DNA from: Clostridiales bacterium | GTDB taxonomy: Bacteria > Bacillota > Clostridia > Oscillospirales > Oscillospiraceae | DNA length: 56,638 nt | NCBI GenBank assembly: GCA_022772525.1 | Contig: JALFAD010000098.1 | Location: 1-56,638 of the forward strand | Direction of reading: 5' to 3' | In this document: positions 41,642 through 50,717 of the stretch, piece after piece | Numbering within the stretch: the stretch's first letter is position 1 | How the letters are laid out: every line of letters begins with the position of its first letter | Notes under the pieces: model-generated | The model's database searches: none | The model's input: the letters and a program-made list of their open reading frames with translations, nothing else | What the model was told of the DNA's origin: nothing | Translations under genes and position numbers: made by a program

Positions 41642-42946
41642 TTAGATGCCGGCTTCCTTCAGGGCGTCGATGACCGCCAGCGCCCGCTGGGAAATGGCAA
41701 GGTTCTTTTCCGCTTTCTTGCGAATCCGCTGCTCCAGAGGAGCGATAATGCTGAAATTGATATTCATGGGCTGGAAAGATTCCACGCTCTCGTCACTGAT
41801 GTACAGCCCCAGCGCGCCGATGGCGGTGGTCTTGGGGAACTCCGGCAGGGGCCGCCCCTGTACCTTCGCCGCCATGGCAACCGCCGTCAGATACCCGGAG
41901 GCGGTGGATTCCACATACCCCTCCACGCCGGTCATCTGCCCGGCAAAGGCAACCAAAGGGTTGCGGCGGTCGGCGTAGTATCTGTCCAGCAATTTTGGGC
42001 TTTGCAGGAAGGTGTTCTGGTGCATGACCCCGTAGCGGACAAATTCCGCGTTTTTCAGAGCGGGAATCATGGAAAACACCCGCTTCTGCTCGCCGAACTT
42101 CAAATGGGTCTGGAAGCCCACCAAATTGAAAATGGTGCCCATGGCGTTGTCCTGCCGCAGCTGCACCACCGCGTAAGGCTCCTTCCCGGTGTTGGGGTCG
42201 GTGAGACCAACAGGCTTCAGGGGGCCGTAGCGCAGGGTGTCAAACCCCCGGCGGGCCATGACCTCCACGGGCATACAGCCTTCAAAGACGTTCTTATCCT
42301 CAAAGCCGTGCACCTCCGCTTCCTCGGCGGTGGTCAGGGCGTTCCAGAAGGCTTCATATTCCTCCCGGTTCATGGCGCAGTTTACATAATCCGGCGTGCC
42401 CCGGTCGTACCGGGACTGCCACCATGCAAGGTTCATGTCGATGGACTCCGCCGTCACCAGCGGCGCGGCGGCGTCGAAAAAGTGGAGATACCCGGTTTCG
42501 CCGAAGTATTCGCCAATGGCCTTGCTCAGTGCGTCAGAAGTCAGCGGGCCGGTGGCGATGATCACAGGCCCTTCAGGAATCTCGGTCACTTCTTCCTCAA
42601 TGACCGTGATTCTGGGATGATTCCGGATTTTTTCCGTCACCATCCGGGAAAAGCCGCCCCGGTCAACCGCCAGACAGCCCCCCGCTTCCACCCGAGTCGC
42701 CTCGGCGCAGGAGAGAATCAGGCTGTCTAAGCGCCGCAGCTCTTCCTTGAGAAGGCCCACCGCGTTTTCCAGCCGGTCGCCCCGGAGGGAGTTGGAGCAC
42801 ACCAGTTCGGCAAAATCCGGGCTGTGATGGGCGGGGGTCATTTTCTTGGGCTTCATCTCGTACAGAAGCACGTCGATGTCCCGGTTTGCCAGCTGCCACG
42901 CCGCCTCGCACCCGGCAAGGCCCGCGCCGATGACTTTCACCTGCAT
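41642..42946 (-). CDS. trmFO: Folate/FAD-dependent tRNA (uracil-54-C5)-methyltransferase TrmFO
   Basis: A 434-residue flavoprotein that makes ribothymidine at position 54 of tRNA from methylenetetrahydrofolate. The FAD site VIGAGLAGCEAA (5-16), YEMKP, CSNSLRGD and ATGPLTS are family hallmarks; LVGFQTHLKFGEQKRVFSMI is conserved near the active Cys region. It follows topA by two bases, a pairing common in Firmicutes (topA-trmFO). Confidence 0.97.
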   Translation of the reverse strand: MQVKVIGAGLAGCEAAWQLANRDIDVLLYEMKPKKMTPAHHSPDFAELVCSNSLRGDRLENAVGLLKEELRRLDSLILSCAEATRVEAGGCLAVDRGGFSRMVTEKIRNHPRITVIEEEVTEIPEGPVIIATGPLTSDALSKAIGEYFGETGYLHFFDAAAPLVTAESIDMNLAWWQSRYDRGTPDYVNCAMNREEYEAFWNALTTAEEAEVHGFEDKNVFEGCMPVEVMARRGFDTLRYGPLKPVGLTDPNTGKEPYAVVQLRQDNAMGTIFNLVGFQTHLKFGEQKRVFSMIPALKNAEFVRYGVMHQNTFLQSPKLLDRYYADRRNPLVAFAGQMTGVEGYVESTASGYLTAVAMAAKVQGRPLPEFPKTTAIGALGLYISDESVESFQPMNINFSIIAPLEQRIRKKAEKNLAISQRALAVIDALKEAGI

Positions 42947-42948
42947 AT

Positions 42949-45201
42949 TCAGGCCTCCTTCTTTTTGGCGGTCTTTTTGGTGGTGGTTTTCGTTGTTTTC
43001 TTGGCGGCAGTCTTTTTCGCCGCTGCCTTTTTGGCAGGCTTCTTCTCCGGTTCTTCCCCGGACTCCGCCGTTTCCGCAGATTCCGCCGTCTTTTTCTTAT
43101 AGTAGCCCCGCTGGTCCTCCGGCAGGAATTTGGAGCAGTTTTCGTTGATGCAGAAGGGCTTGTTGCGGCCCTTGCCCGCCTTCTTGAACAGGGTCTGTCC
43201 ACACTCGGGGCAGTCCTCTGCCGTGGGCACATCCCAGGTCATGAAGCCGCACTCCGCGCCCTTTTCGCAGGCGTAGTAGGCGTAGCCCTTCTTGGATTTC
43301 CGCTTGAGCATCCCGCTGCCGCACTTGGGGCACCGTCCGGGCATCCGCTCCACCAGCGGCTTGGTATTCCGGCACTCCGGGAAGCCCGGACAGGCCAAAA
43401 ACCGGCCAAACCGGCCCGTTTTGATAACCATTTTCCGCCCGCACAGCTCGCAGACCTCGTCGGTTTCCTCCTCCGGTACCTTCAGATGAACGCCCTCCAG
43501 CGCCTCCTCGGCGTCCTTCAGCTCCTTGCTGAAGCCCGCGTAAAAGTCCGCAAGCAATGCCTGCCACTGCTGCTTGCCCTCCTCCACGGCGTCCAGCCGG
43601 GACTCCATGTTGGCGGTGAATTCCACGTCAATGATGTCATTGAACCGCTCCATCATCAGGCCCGTGACGATCTCGCCCAGCGGGGTGGGCACAAGACGCT
43701 TGTCCTGCTTGATGACATACTCTCGATCCTGAATGGTGGAGACGGTAGCGGCATAGGTGGAGGGACGGCCCACGCCCTTTTCCTCCATGGCCTTGACCAG
43801 CGTTGCCTCGGTATACCGGGCAGGAGGCTGGGTGAAGTGCTGGGCTTTCTCGTTTTTGACAGAAACCGCCTTGTCCCCTGCCGCGAGATCCGGCAGCGGA
43901 GAGCCGACGGCCTCGCCGTCGTCGTCCCGGCCTTCCTCATACACGGCGATGAAGCCGGGGAAGCGCATACTCTGGTGGCTGGCCCGGAATACGTGTTCGG
44001 CGCATTCACAGTCGATGGAAACCGTGTCAAACACGGCGTTTGCCATCTGGGTGGCAAGGAATCGGCTCCAGATGAGCTTATACAGTTTATACTGGTCGGC
44101 GGTCAGGCTCCCCTTCACCCGCTCCGGCTCCAGCTCCACATGGGAGGGGCGGATGGCTTCGTGGGCATCCTGCGCCCCGGCCCTGGTCTTGAATACATGA
44201 TGGCTGCCGTAATAATAGTTCTTCCCGTAACGGCTGCAAATAAAGTCGGCGGCAGCGTCCATGGCTTCGTCGGACAGCCGCAGAGAGTCGGTACGCATAT
44301 AGGTGATGAGACCCGTGGTGCCCTCGCCGGCAATTTCCACGCCCTCGTACAGCTGCTGAGCCACCATCATGGTCTTCTTGGGGGTGAAGCCCAGCTTTCG
44401 GGAGGCCTCCTGCTGTAAGGTGGAGGTGGTGAAGGGAGGGGCGGAGGAGCGCTTTTTCTCCGCCTTCTTCACATCGGTAACGGTAAATTCCTTCCCGGTG
44501 ATGTCGGCAAGGACGGCATTGGTCTGCTCTTCATTTTCCAGCTCCCGCTTTTTGGGGCTGCCGTAATAGTGAGCCACAAAGGAACCCGGTTTCCCCACCC
44601 GATTGAGGGTCACATCCAGCGACCAGTATTCCCTGGGCTGGAAGGCCCGGATTTCATTCTCCCGGTCCACCACCAGCCGGGTGGCAACGGACTGCACGCG
44701 GCCCGCGGAAAGCCCCCGGCGCACTTTCTTCCACAGCAGGGGCGATAGTTCGTAGCCAACGATTCTGTCCAGAATCCGGCGAGCCTGCTGGGCATCCACC
44801 AGATTGTAGTCGATATCCCGGGGATGCTGGATAGAATCCTTCACTACCTTTTTCGTAATTTCATTGAAGGTCACCCGCTGGGCTTTGCCGTCGGGCAGGC
44901 CCAGAAGCTCCTTCAGGTGCCAGGAAATGGCCTCGCCCTCCCGGTCCGGGTCGGTTGCGAGATAGACGGTGTCCGCCTTGGCGGCCTCTGTCTTCAGTTC
45001 CTTGATGAGAGCCTCCTTGCCCCGCACCGGAATATACTGAGGGGCAAAATTATGCTCGATATCCACGCCCATTTTGCTCTTGGGCAGGTCCCGCAGGTGG
45101 CCCATGCTGGCCTTGACGGTGTAGCCGGGGCCGAGGTACTGCCCGATGGTCTTTGCCTTGGAGGGGGACTCCACGATCACAAGATTGTTGGTCTTACCCA
45201 T
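42949..45201 (-). CDS. topA: DNA topoisomerase I with histone H1-like tail
   Basis: A 750-residue type IA topoisomerase that relaxes negative supercoils. The TOPRIM domain has VIVESPSKAKTIG (Glu11) and DPDREGE (84-90), and the catalytic Tyr301 is in LITYMRTDS. Three zinc ribbons follow (CELC..., CPKC..., CPEC...), covering about 590-710. The final ~35 residues are almost only Lys, Ala and Thr, similar to eukaryotic H1 tails, and probably bind DNA non-specifically. The gene begins 31 bases past a MITE. A weak GAGAAT precedes the ATG. Confidence 0.97.
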   Translation of the reverse strand: MGKTNNLVIVESPSKAKTIGQYLGPGYTVKASMGHLRDLPKSKMGVDIEHNFAPQYIPVRGKEALIKELKTEAAKADTVYLATDPDREGEAISWHLKELLGLPDGKAQRVTFNEITKKVVKDSIQHPRDIDYNLVDAQQARRILDRIVGYELSPLLWKKVRRGLSAGRVQSVATRLVVDRENEIRAFQPREYWSLDVTLNRVGKPGSFVAHYYGSPKKRELENEEQTNAVLADITGKEFTVTDVKKAEKKRSSAPPFTTSTLQQEASRKLGFTPKKTMMVAQQLYEGVEIAGEGTTGLITYMRTDSLRLSDEAMDAAADFICSRYGKNYYYGSHHVFKTRAGAQDAHEAIRPSHVELEPERVKGSLTADQYKLYKLIWSRFLATQMANAVFDTVSIDCECAEHVFRASHQSMRFPGFIAVYEEGRDDDGEAVGSPLPDLAAGDKAVSVKNEKAQHFTQPPARYTEATLVKAMEEKGVGRPSTYAATVSTIQDREYVIKQDKRLVPTPLGEIVTGLMMERFNDIIDVEFTANMESRLDAVEEGKQQWQALLADFYAGFSKELKDAEEALEGVHLKVPEEETDEVCELCGRKMVIKTGRFGRFLACPGFPECRNTKPLVERMPGRCPKCGSGMLKRKSKKGYAYYACEKGAECGFMTWDVPTAEDCPECGQTLFKKAGKGRNKPFCINENCSKFLPEDQRGYYKKKTAESAETAESGEEPEKKPAKKAAAKKTAAKKTTKTTTKKTAKKKEA

Positions 45202-45231
45202 ATTCTCAAAATTCTCCGTTTCATTACTTTA

Positions 45232-45393
45232 AGGAACCTCTGAACAAATCGCCTGCGGCTGAGCAGCGGATCTTTTGCTCCGACAGTGCAGTTTGAAAAA
45301 CAGGAAATACATACAGTATTCCTCTGTTTTCCAAACCAAAAACGAATCAAAATCTCTCGCTGTCAGCTCTTGCCGACTTATTCAGAGCTTCCT
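45232..45393. mobile_element. MITE copy B (TA target duplication), between dprA and topA
   Basis: A 162-bp relative of copy A at 6290-6453 in opposite orientation, with terminal repeats GGAACCTCTGAA and TTCAGAGCTTCC and TA flanks (45230-45231 and 45394-45395). It shares the core hairpin GGAAATACATACAGTATTCC, CTGCGGCTG near the left end and the segment CTCTCGCTG-CAGCTCTTGCCGA near the right end. It encodes nothing. Its right end is translated as the last three codons and the stop of dprA. Confidence 0.87.
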
Positions 45394-46647
45394 TAGACAT
45401 ATTTGCTTTCCCGGCAGACGTTTTATGATGCCCTTCAGCTCCAGCATCGTCAGGACGCCCAGAAGCTTCCCGGTGGTCATCCCGGTTTCGGCAATCACAT
45501 CGTCCACCAGCCGCTGTCCGCCCTGAAGGGCCGCCACGATCTGACGCTCCTCCGAAGACAGCCCGGAAAGGTTCGCATTGACGTCACTATAAGCCTCCCG
45601 TGGCTCCTTGTCAATGGATTTCTTCTCTAAGTTTTTCTTAAGATTCGACATTTCCTCCGGAATCCGGGGGTTTTGGGCCACCCTGAGCGGGACTTTTTCC
45701 GCTTCCAATTCGGCCCGGTGAACCTCGTCCGGGTAGGCCCGCTGGCAGGACGCCCCGTCTTCCCGGTGAATTTTATCCGGGAAAAGGGCCTGATATTCGC
45801 TGAGCACGTCCCAGCCGGAGGAGACCATGATAGCCCCGTCCCGCAGAAGGGCGTTGCTGCCGGCACAGGTGGGAATGTCGATATTTCCCGGCACCGCGAA
45901 CACATCCCGGCCCTGCTCCAGCGCCAGCCGGGCGGTGATCAGCGCGCCGCTTTTTTCCGGCGCTTCCACCACCAGCACCCCGCAGCTCAGGCCGCTGATG
46001 ATCCGGTTCCGCTTGGGGAAGGTCCACTTCGCCGCAGGCTGTCCCGGAGCAAACTCACTGAGAATGCAGCCGTAGCTTTCCACGTCCCGGAACAGCGCCC
46101 GGTTGGACTGGGGGTACACAATGTCCGCGCCGCAGCCCAGCACGCCGATGGTCGTTGCCCCGGCGGTCAGCGCCCCGGACATGGCTAGCCCATCAATGCC
46201 GTAGGCCAGCCCGGACACCACCGCACCGCCGCATTTTCCGATCTGGTAGCCCATGCGCTTGGCAACCGTCAGGCCGTAGGCCGACGCCTTCCGGGTGCCC
46301 ACCACGCCGATGACCGGGATGGCGTCAAAATCCGGAAGCTGCCCCTTGTAGTAGAGAACCACCGGCGGGTCGGGGATGTTTTTCAGTCTGACAGGATACG
46401 CCGCGTCCTGAAGGGTCAGAACCCCCAGCCGCTTCCGGCGGCAATCCTCCAGAATTTCCTCGGAGGGCCCCAGGTTCTTATCCATCAGCGCTTCCCGGGC
46501 CTCCGCCGTCAGGCCGGGAACCGGATTCAGAGCGGCTTCATCCGCGAAAAATACCGCCTCCGGGTCACGAAAATGCTCCAGCAGCGCCGCTTTCAGCCGA
46601 TCGCTCACCGCCGGACGGTGGGCCAGCCATATCCAGTGTACCAGCAT
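45382..46647 (-). CDS. dprA: DNA-processing protein DprA
   Basis: A 421-residue DNA-binding protein that loads RecA on incoming single strands during transformation. The Rossmann core has VVGTRKASAYG, GAVVSGLAYGIDGLA and GVLGCGADIVYP; a helical domain precedes it and a winged-helix domain follows (ERQIVAALQGGQRLVDDVIA...). The last three codons (Arg-Lys-Leu) and the TGA come from the inserted MITE. Removing the element and one TA restores a reading ...QICLK-stop, so the ancestral protein was two residues shorter. Function is probably unaffected. Confidence 0.95.
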   Translation of the reverse strand: MLVHWIWLAHRPAVSDRLKAALLEHFRDPEAVFFADEAALNPVPGLTAEAREALMDKNLGPSEEILEDCRRKRLGVLTLQDAAYPVRLKNIPDPPVVLYYKGQLPDFDAIPVIGVVGTRKASAYGLTVAKRMGYQIGKCGGAVVSGLAYGIDGLAMSGALTAGATTIGVLGCGADIVYPQSNRALFRDVESYGCILSEFAPGQPAAKWTFPKRNRIISGLSCGVLVVEAPEKSGALITARLALEQGRDVFAVPGNIDIPTCAGSNALLRDGAIMVSSGWDVLSEYQALFPDKIHREDGASCQRAYPDEVHRAELEAEKVPLRVAQNPRIPEEMSNLKKNLEKKSIDKEPREAYSDVNANLSGLSSEERQIVAALQGGQRLVDDVIAETGMTTGKLLGVLTMLELKGIIKRLPGKQICLRKL

Positions 46648-46674
46648 TTTCGTTCACCTTGCTTTTTCTGTAAG

Positions 46675-47424
46675 TTACTGCTTCATCTGCCAAAGGACGA
46701 TGGCCGCCGCCACGGCGGCGTTCAGGGATTCACAGTGGGGATTCATGGGAATGATCAGCTCGGCATCCGCGCTGTCAAGAATTTCCTGCCGGACGCCCCG
46801 GCCCTCGCTGCCAATGACTACCGCCATGGTTCGCAACTCTGCCTGCCGAAGGTCTTTGGCCCGGGGACTCAGCGCGGTGACGCCGACGGGAATGCCCGCC
46901 TGACGGCACTTTTCGCTGACCTCTTCCCATGTGGTCAGCACCGGCTGGACGCGGAACACCGCCCCCATACTGGCCCGAACCACCTTATGGCTGTAGGGGT
47001 CGGCGCAGCCATCCAGAAGGGCTGCGGGAATATCCAGCGCATCCGCCGTCCGCAGGATGGTGCCCAAATTTCCCGGGTCCTGGATGCCGTCCAGCAGCAG
47101 CATTCCGGGGGTCGGAACGAACGCCTTTTTTTCCGGCAGGCGGCACAGAAACAGCGCCCCCTGCGGGGTCTCCATGGGAGAAACGGAGGCCATCACGTCC
47201 TCCGGCACCCGAATCAGGCGCACATTTTCAGGTAGTTCCGCTTCCACACCCTCGGACAGAATCACCGTGTCCAGTCCCGGGCAGTAGCGCACTGCTTCGG
47301 CAAGCAGCTTGATGCCGTCCGCCGCGTACAGCCCCGCTTCCTCCCGTGCCTTGCGGGAGGAAAGCAGCTTTCGCACCTGCTGTAATAAGGGATTTTTCCG
47401 GGACGTAATCACCTGCTCCATCAC
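46675..47424 (-). CDS. SpoU/TrmH-family RNA 2'-O-methyltransferase
   Basis: A 249-residue SPOUT enzyme. An N-terminal substrate-binding domain (ITSRKNPLLQQVRKLLSS) precedes the three SpoU motifs: DGIQDPGNLGTILRTADA, VVIGSEGRGV and IPMNPHCESLNAAVAAAI, which together make the knotted SAM site. Target is a ribose in rRNA or tRNA; the RlmB/TsnR branch is likely but not certain. The start overlaps the ktrA stop as ATGA. Confidence 0.93.
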   Translation of the reverse strand: MMEQVITSRKNPLLQQVRKLLSSRKAREEAGLYAADGIKLLAEAVRYCPGLDTVILSEGVEAELPENVRLIRVPEDVMASVSPMETPQGALFLCRLPEKKAFVPTPGMLLLDGIQDPGNLGTILRTADALDIPAALLDGCADPYSHKVVRASMGAVFRVQPVLTTWEEVSEKCRQAGIPVGVTALSPRAKDLRQAELRTMAVVIGSEGRGVRQEILDSADAELIIPMNPHCESLNAAVAAAIVLWQMKQ

Positions 47425-48068
47425 AGCTTCTGCACCGCCTCAAGGGCGTAGTTGTCCCCCAGCACCACCATCACATCGCCTTCGGCGATGCAGTAGTCCG
47501 CCGAGGGAGACACGTTGGTTTTCTTGTCGTTTTCCACGGCGATGATGTTCACGCCCAGCTTGGCCCGGACGTTCAGCTCTTTGATAGTCTTGCCAATCCA
47601 GCTCTTCGGGGCGGGAATTTCCAGAATGCCGTAGTCCTCGCTCAGCTCGATATATTCCAGAACGTTGTGGGAATTCAGGCTCCGGGCCAGCCGCTGGGCG
47701 TTCTCCTGCTCGGGGATGATGACCCGGTCCACGCCCAGCTTTTCCAGCACCTTCCGGTGGGTCTCGTCGTGGGCCTTGCAGATGACGTAGGGCACGCCCA
47801 GCTCCTTGAGATTCATGGCGGTGAGCACAGAGGCGGCAAGATTGCTGCCGATGGCAATGATGGCGCAGTCGAAATTCCGGGCACCCAACGCCCGCAGAAC
47901 CTCCTTGTCCTGCCCGTCGCCCACCACCGCGTGGGTCACGTCGTCCGCCACCTGCTGCACCAGATCGCCCCGCTTATCCAGCGCCAGCACCTCCGCGCCC
48001 AGCATACACAGCTGCCGGGCAAGGGTCTGACCGAACCGGCCCAAACCAATGACAATGTAAGATTTCAT
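47421..48068 (-). CDS. ktrA: Potassium uptake regulatory subunit (KtrA/TrkA family)
   Basis: A 215-residue cytosolic RCK protein: VIGLGRFGQTLA (4-15) binds nucleotide, VGDGQDKEVLRALGA follows, and a C-terminal TrkA-C domain (about 135-215) may bind c-di-AMP. The single-RCK size is that of KtrA rather than E. coli TrkA. I start at 48068, where TAGGAGA is 6 bases upstream; at the ATG at 48074 it would touch the codon. It pairs with the channel gene 10 bases upstream. Confidence 0.95.
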   Translation of the reverse strand: MKSYIVIGLGRFGQTLARQLCMLGAEVLALDKRGDLVQQVADDVTHAVVGDGQDKEVLRALGARNFDCAIIAIGSNLAASVLTAMNLKELGVPYVICKAHDETHRKVLEKLGVDRVIIPEQENAQRLARSLNSHNVLEYIELSEDYGILEIPAPKSWIGKTIKELNVRAKLGVNIIAVENDKKTNVSPSADYCIAEGDVMVVLGDNYALEAVQKL

Positions 48069-48078
48069 ACACATTCTC

Positions 48079-49458
48079 CTATCCGATGAGCAGCTTTGTC
48101 TCCGCGTAGCGGAAGCGTTCTTCTGCTTTGTCTCCTTCCAGGAAGCCCATGCTGATGGTCAGCACGCCTACCCTGCCGAAATACATAAAAATAATAATCA
48201 GAATCTGAGACGCGATGCTTAAGCGCCCCGTGGCCCCCGCCGTCAGGCCCACGGTGCCCAGCGCGGACACCGCCTCGTACAGGGCGTCCGTAAAGGCCAC
48301 GGGAGACGTGGCGCTGATAAAAACGCCGCCCAGCAGCGCAAGACTCACCATCATGAAGGCGATGGTCATGGCGTCCAGCACCTGTCCCTGAGGAATGGTC
48401 CGCTGGAACACGCACACCCGGCTTCTGCCCCGTGCCCGAGAGGCCAGGAACAGCACCAGCACAATAAAAGTCACGGTTTTCAGGCCGCCTGCCGTGGAAC
48501 CGGAGGAGCCGCCGATGAGCATGAAGAACATACACACCGCCTTGCCCGCGTCGGTCAGGGCCCCCTGATCCACCGAGGCAAAGCCAGCGGTGCGCAGGGT
48601 CACGGATTGGAACAGACCGTTGAGAATCTTGTCTCCAACGGGCATTCCCCCCAGCGTCGCCGGGTTGTTCCATTCCAGAACACAGGTGAGAACCCACGCG
48701 GACAGAATCAGCGCAAGGGTCGTCACCAGCACCAGCCGGGTATACACGCTGAAATCCCGAAAGCGCTTCCGTTCCAGAATCTCCTCCCAGACGAGAAAAC
48801 CCAGCCCGCCCACGATAATCAGGGCCATCAGGGTCAGCAGCACCAGAGGGTCTGACTGGAAAGCCATCACGCTGGAGCCGGGCTCCAGCTTTCCGAAAAT
48901 GTCGAAGCCCGCGTTGCAGAAGGCGGAAACCGCGTGAAAAACGCCCCATTTGAGGGCCTGAACCGGGCCATATTCCGGCAAAAACCGCAGAAACAAAATT
49001 GCCGCGCCGATGCCTTCAAAGAGGAAGCTCCCCTTGAGAACCATTTTCTGAAGCCGGACGATGCCGTTGATGTCACCCACGCTGAGGGCCTGAGCCATCA
49101 CCAGCCGCTGCTTTAAACCGATACGCCGCCGCAGCAGGAAAACGATCAGCGTCGCCGCCGACATGAAGCCCAGTCCGCCAATCTGAATCAGGCACAGCAG
49201 CACAATCTGACCGAAGCCGCTCCACTGGCTCCAGGTGTCAAACAGGGACAGGCCGGTGACGCAGGTTGCCGAGGTCGCGGTGAACAGCGCCGGAAGAAAT
49301 CCCGCCGACACCCCGTTTCGGGAGGCAGCCGGCAGATTCAGCAGCAGCGCCCCCAGCAGGATAATCGCAGCGAAAACGGCAGCAATAACCTTGGTGGCGC
49401 TGAGGCTTTTGGGCCGGTTCTTCATCCAGAATTGATAGAGTTTCGCTCGCAGAGACAT
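48079..49458 (-). CDS. ktrB: Potassium uptake channel subunit (KtrB/TrkH family)
   Basis: A 459-residue membrane protein with four M1-P-M2 repeats. Selectivity-filter loops are visible as TCVTGLS, FCNAGFD, RTAGFA and GTVGLTAG, and the gating loop GGSSGSTAGGLKT lies in the third repeat. KtrB imports K+ (often with Na+) under control of KtrA. First gene of a minus-strand run that continues through ktrA and the SpoU gene, with its own promoter. Confidence 0.96.
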   Translation of the reverse strand: MSLRAKLYQFWMKNRPKSLSATKVIAAVFAAIILLGALLLNLPAASRNGVSAGFLPALFTATSATCVTGLSLFDTWSQWSGFGQIVLLCLIQIGGLGFMSAATLIVFLLRRRIGLKQRLVMAQALSVGDINGIVRLQKMVLKGSFLFEGIGAAILFLRFLPEYGPVQALKWGVFHAVSAFCNAGFDIFGKLEPGSSVMAFQSDPLVLLTLMALIIVGGLGFLVWEEILERKRFRDFSVYTRLVLVTTLALILSAWVLTCVLEWNNPATLGGMPVGDKILNGLFQSVTLRTAGFASVDQGALTDAGKAVCMFFMLIGGSSGSTAGGLKTVTFIVLVLFLASRARGRSRVCVFQRTIPQGQVLDAMTIAFMMVSLALLGGVFISATSPVAFTDALYEAVSALGTVGLTAGATGRLSIASQILIIIFMYFGRVGVLTISMGFLEGDKAEERFRYAETKLLIG

Positions 49459-49506
49459 GGGCTGATTCCTCTCCTACAGGCACACTTCGCCATAATACTT
49501 TGTATC

Positions 49507-49534
49507 ATTATAGCAACTTTTATGGCATTTGCAA
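49507..49534 (-). promoter_or_regulatory. Promoter of the ktrB-ktrA run
   Basis: On the minus strand TTGCAA (49529-49534), a 16-base spacer and TATAAT (49507-49512). The leader to ktrB is about 42 bases, too short for a ydaO-type c-di-AMP riboswitch, which sometimes precedes ktr genes. Confidence 0.75.
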
Positions 49535-49616
49535 GTCATAATCTTCAGGCTCCATATACGTTGGTCAACCACTGTAGGGGCCGATAATGTGGTAAATTGT
49601 GCTTTAGCTCAGCAAT

Positions 49617-49758
49617 GCCTTCCCCTCTGGGGAAGGTGCCCCCGCAGGGGGCGGAAGAGGGCGGAACTATTTTGGGCACACAGAAGCAGTCCGGCGAAAC
49701 GGTATTTGCCTCTTCCGACCTCGCTAACGCTCGGCCACCTTCCCCAAAGGGGAAGGCT
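49617..49758. repeat. Palindrome-bounded intergenic repeat, copy 3
   Basis: Bounded by GCCTTCCCCTCTGGGGAAGG at the left and CCTTCCCCAAAGGGGAAGGC at the right (49738-49757). The interior has CCGACCTCGCTAACGCTCGG as in copy 2. It fills most of the 340-base gap between ktrB's promoter and the 3' end of the XRE gene. The right hairpin could end XRE transcription. I see no gene in this gap. Confidence 0.75.
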
Positions 49759-49798
49759 AAATTCCCCTTTTGCTGCCTTTGGGGTCTGTCAGGGCGTC

Positions 49799-50506
49799 TC
49801 AAAGCACCGTCATCATATTATAATGCTTCATGAGCCGGATGTCCTCTTTGGTTACCTTCAGCTTCCCGGTCAGGCTCTCGTCCATGGAAAGCCGTTTCTT
49901 GGAGATCAGCATTTTGATAGCCACCGGCATCATGGGCCGGGCGGACAGGCCGGTGAACAGGCCCCAGATGGTATCGGAGGTCGTAAACGTGGCAAGAATC
50001 TGGCAGAAGGCCCGCTCCATGGGGGAGGCCTGATTGGTCAGGGTGATGTTGGTGATGGCATCGTAGTGCTCCATATAGCCCCAGAAGGCGGTGCCGCAAT
50101 TCTGATAGCTGTCAAAATCCGTAAAATTCATGTACGCCATGATTTTGTAGCGGTGATCCTCCGACAGGAGCAGCACGTCAAACACCGCGGCAACAACGCG
50201 GTTCACCCGCCCGTCGTAGTAATAGCCGTAGAACTGGGTCAGACCGCTGAAAAAGTTCGCCTGCGCCTCCGGTTCCTGAATGGGGGCACGCTCCGGGGTG
50301 CAGTAGAGCAGCTGCTCCACGTGAATGCCCAAAGCCCGGGAAATTTCGTAAATTGTTTCAATATCCAGCACGATTTCCCCGGTTTCGTACTTGGACAGGG
50401 TGGATTTGTTCTTACAGAGAATCTGCGCCAATTCCTCCAGCGTCATATGCCGGGCCTTGCGGAAGGCGCGGATGCGTTTTCCGATCTCGTGACTGATCTG
50501 TGCCAT
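49799..50506 (-). CDS. XRE-family transcriptional regulator
   Basis: A 235-residue protein with an N-terminal Cro/CI-type helix-turn-helix (about 8-62: IGKRIRAFRKARHMTLEELA ... KSTLSKYETGEIVLDIETI). The remaining ~170 residues form an unrecognised domain, probably for ligand or partner sensing. I start at 50506, which has AAAGGAG 9 bases upstream; the frame runs to 50596 without support. It is divergent from brnQ, with an inverted repeat between them, so it may regulate itself and brnQ. Confidence 0.88.
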   Translation of the reverse strand: MAQISHEIGKRIRAFRKARHMTLEELAQILCKNKSTLSKYETGEIVLDIETIYEISRALGIHVEQLLYCTPERAPIQEPEAQANFFSGLTQFYGYYYDGRVNRVVAAVFDVLLLSEDHRYKIMAYMNFTDFDSYQNCGTAFWGYMEHYDAITNITLTNQASPMERAFCQILATFTTSDTIWGLFTGLSARPMMPVAIKMLISKKRLSMDESLTGKLKVTKEDIRLMKHYNMMTVL

Positions 50507-50608
50507 AGGGGTCTCCTTTGTTGCGTAACAATCAACTTTTTGCTGGTTTCTCCTGCATTTTCGGCTGCTGCCGCAATTATAACATAATTCCTTCAAAAAA
50601 TCTATTAT

Positions 50609-50638
50609 AAAGAAACTTATTCTTCAAAAAGTTTCTTT
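50609..50638. promoter_or_regulatory. Candidate operator between the XRE gene and brnQ
   Basis: AAAGAAACT (50609-50617) and AGTTTCTTT (50630-50638) form a perfect 9-bp inverted repeat with 12 bases between. A direct repeat CTTCAAAAA occurs at 50591-50599 and 50622-50630, 31 bases (about three helical turns) apart. The location suits control of both divergent genes. Function is inferred from symmetry and context only. Confidence 0.5.
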
Positions 50639-50657
50639 AGAAGAAAACGAATTTCGC

Positions 50658-50686
50658 TTGCGGGAAGCGGGCAAATCCGATAGGAT
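50658..50686 (+). promoter_or_regulatory. Candidate promoter of brnQ
   Basis: TTGCGG (50658-50663), a 17-base spacer and TAGGAT (50681-50686), ending 31 bases before the start codon. The match is moderate; the adjacent inverted repeat lies just upstream of the -35. Confidence 0.5.
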
Positions 50687-50717
50687 ACAGGTATTCAACT
50701 ATGGAAGGGGCATTCCC

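Noticed and set aside
49459-49506. c-di-AMP riboswitch before ktrB
   Set aside because: The leader of about 42 bases is too short for the known ydaO/kimA-type fold.
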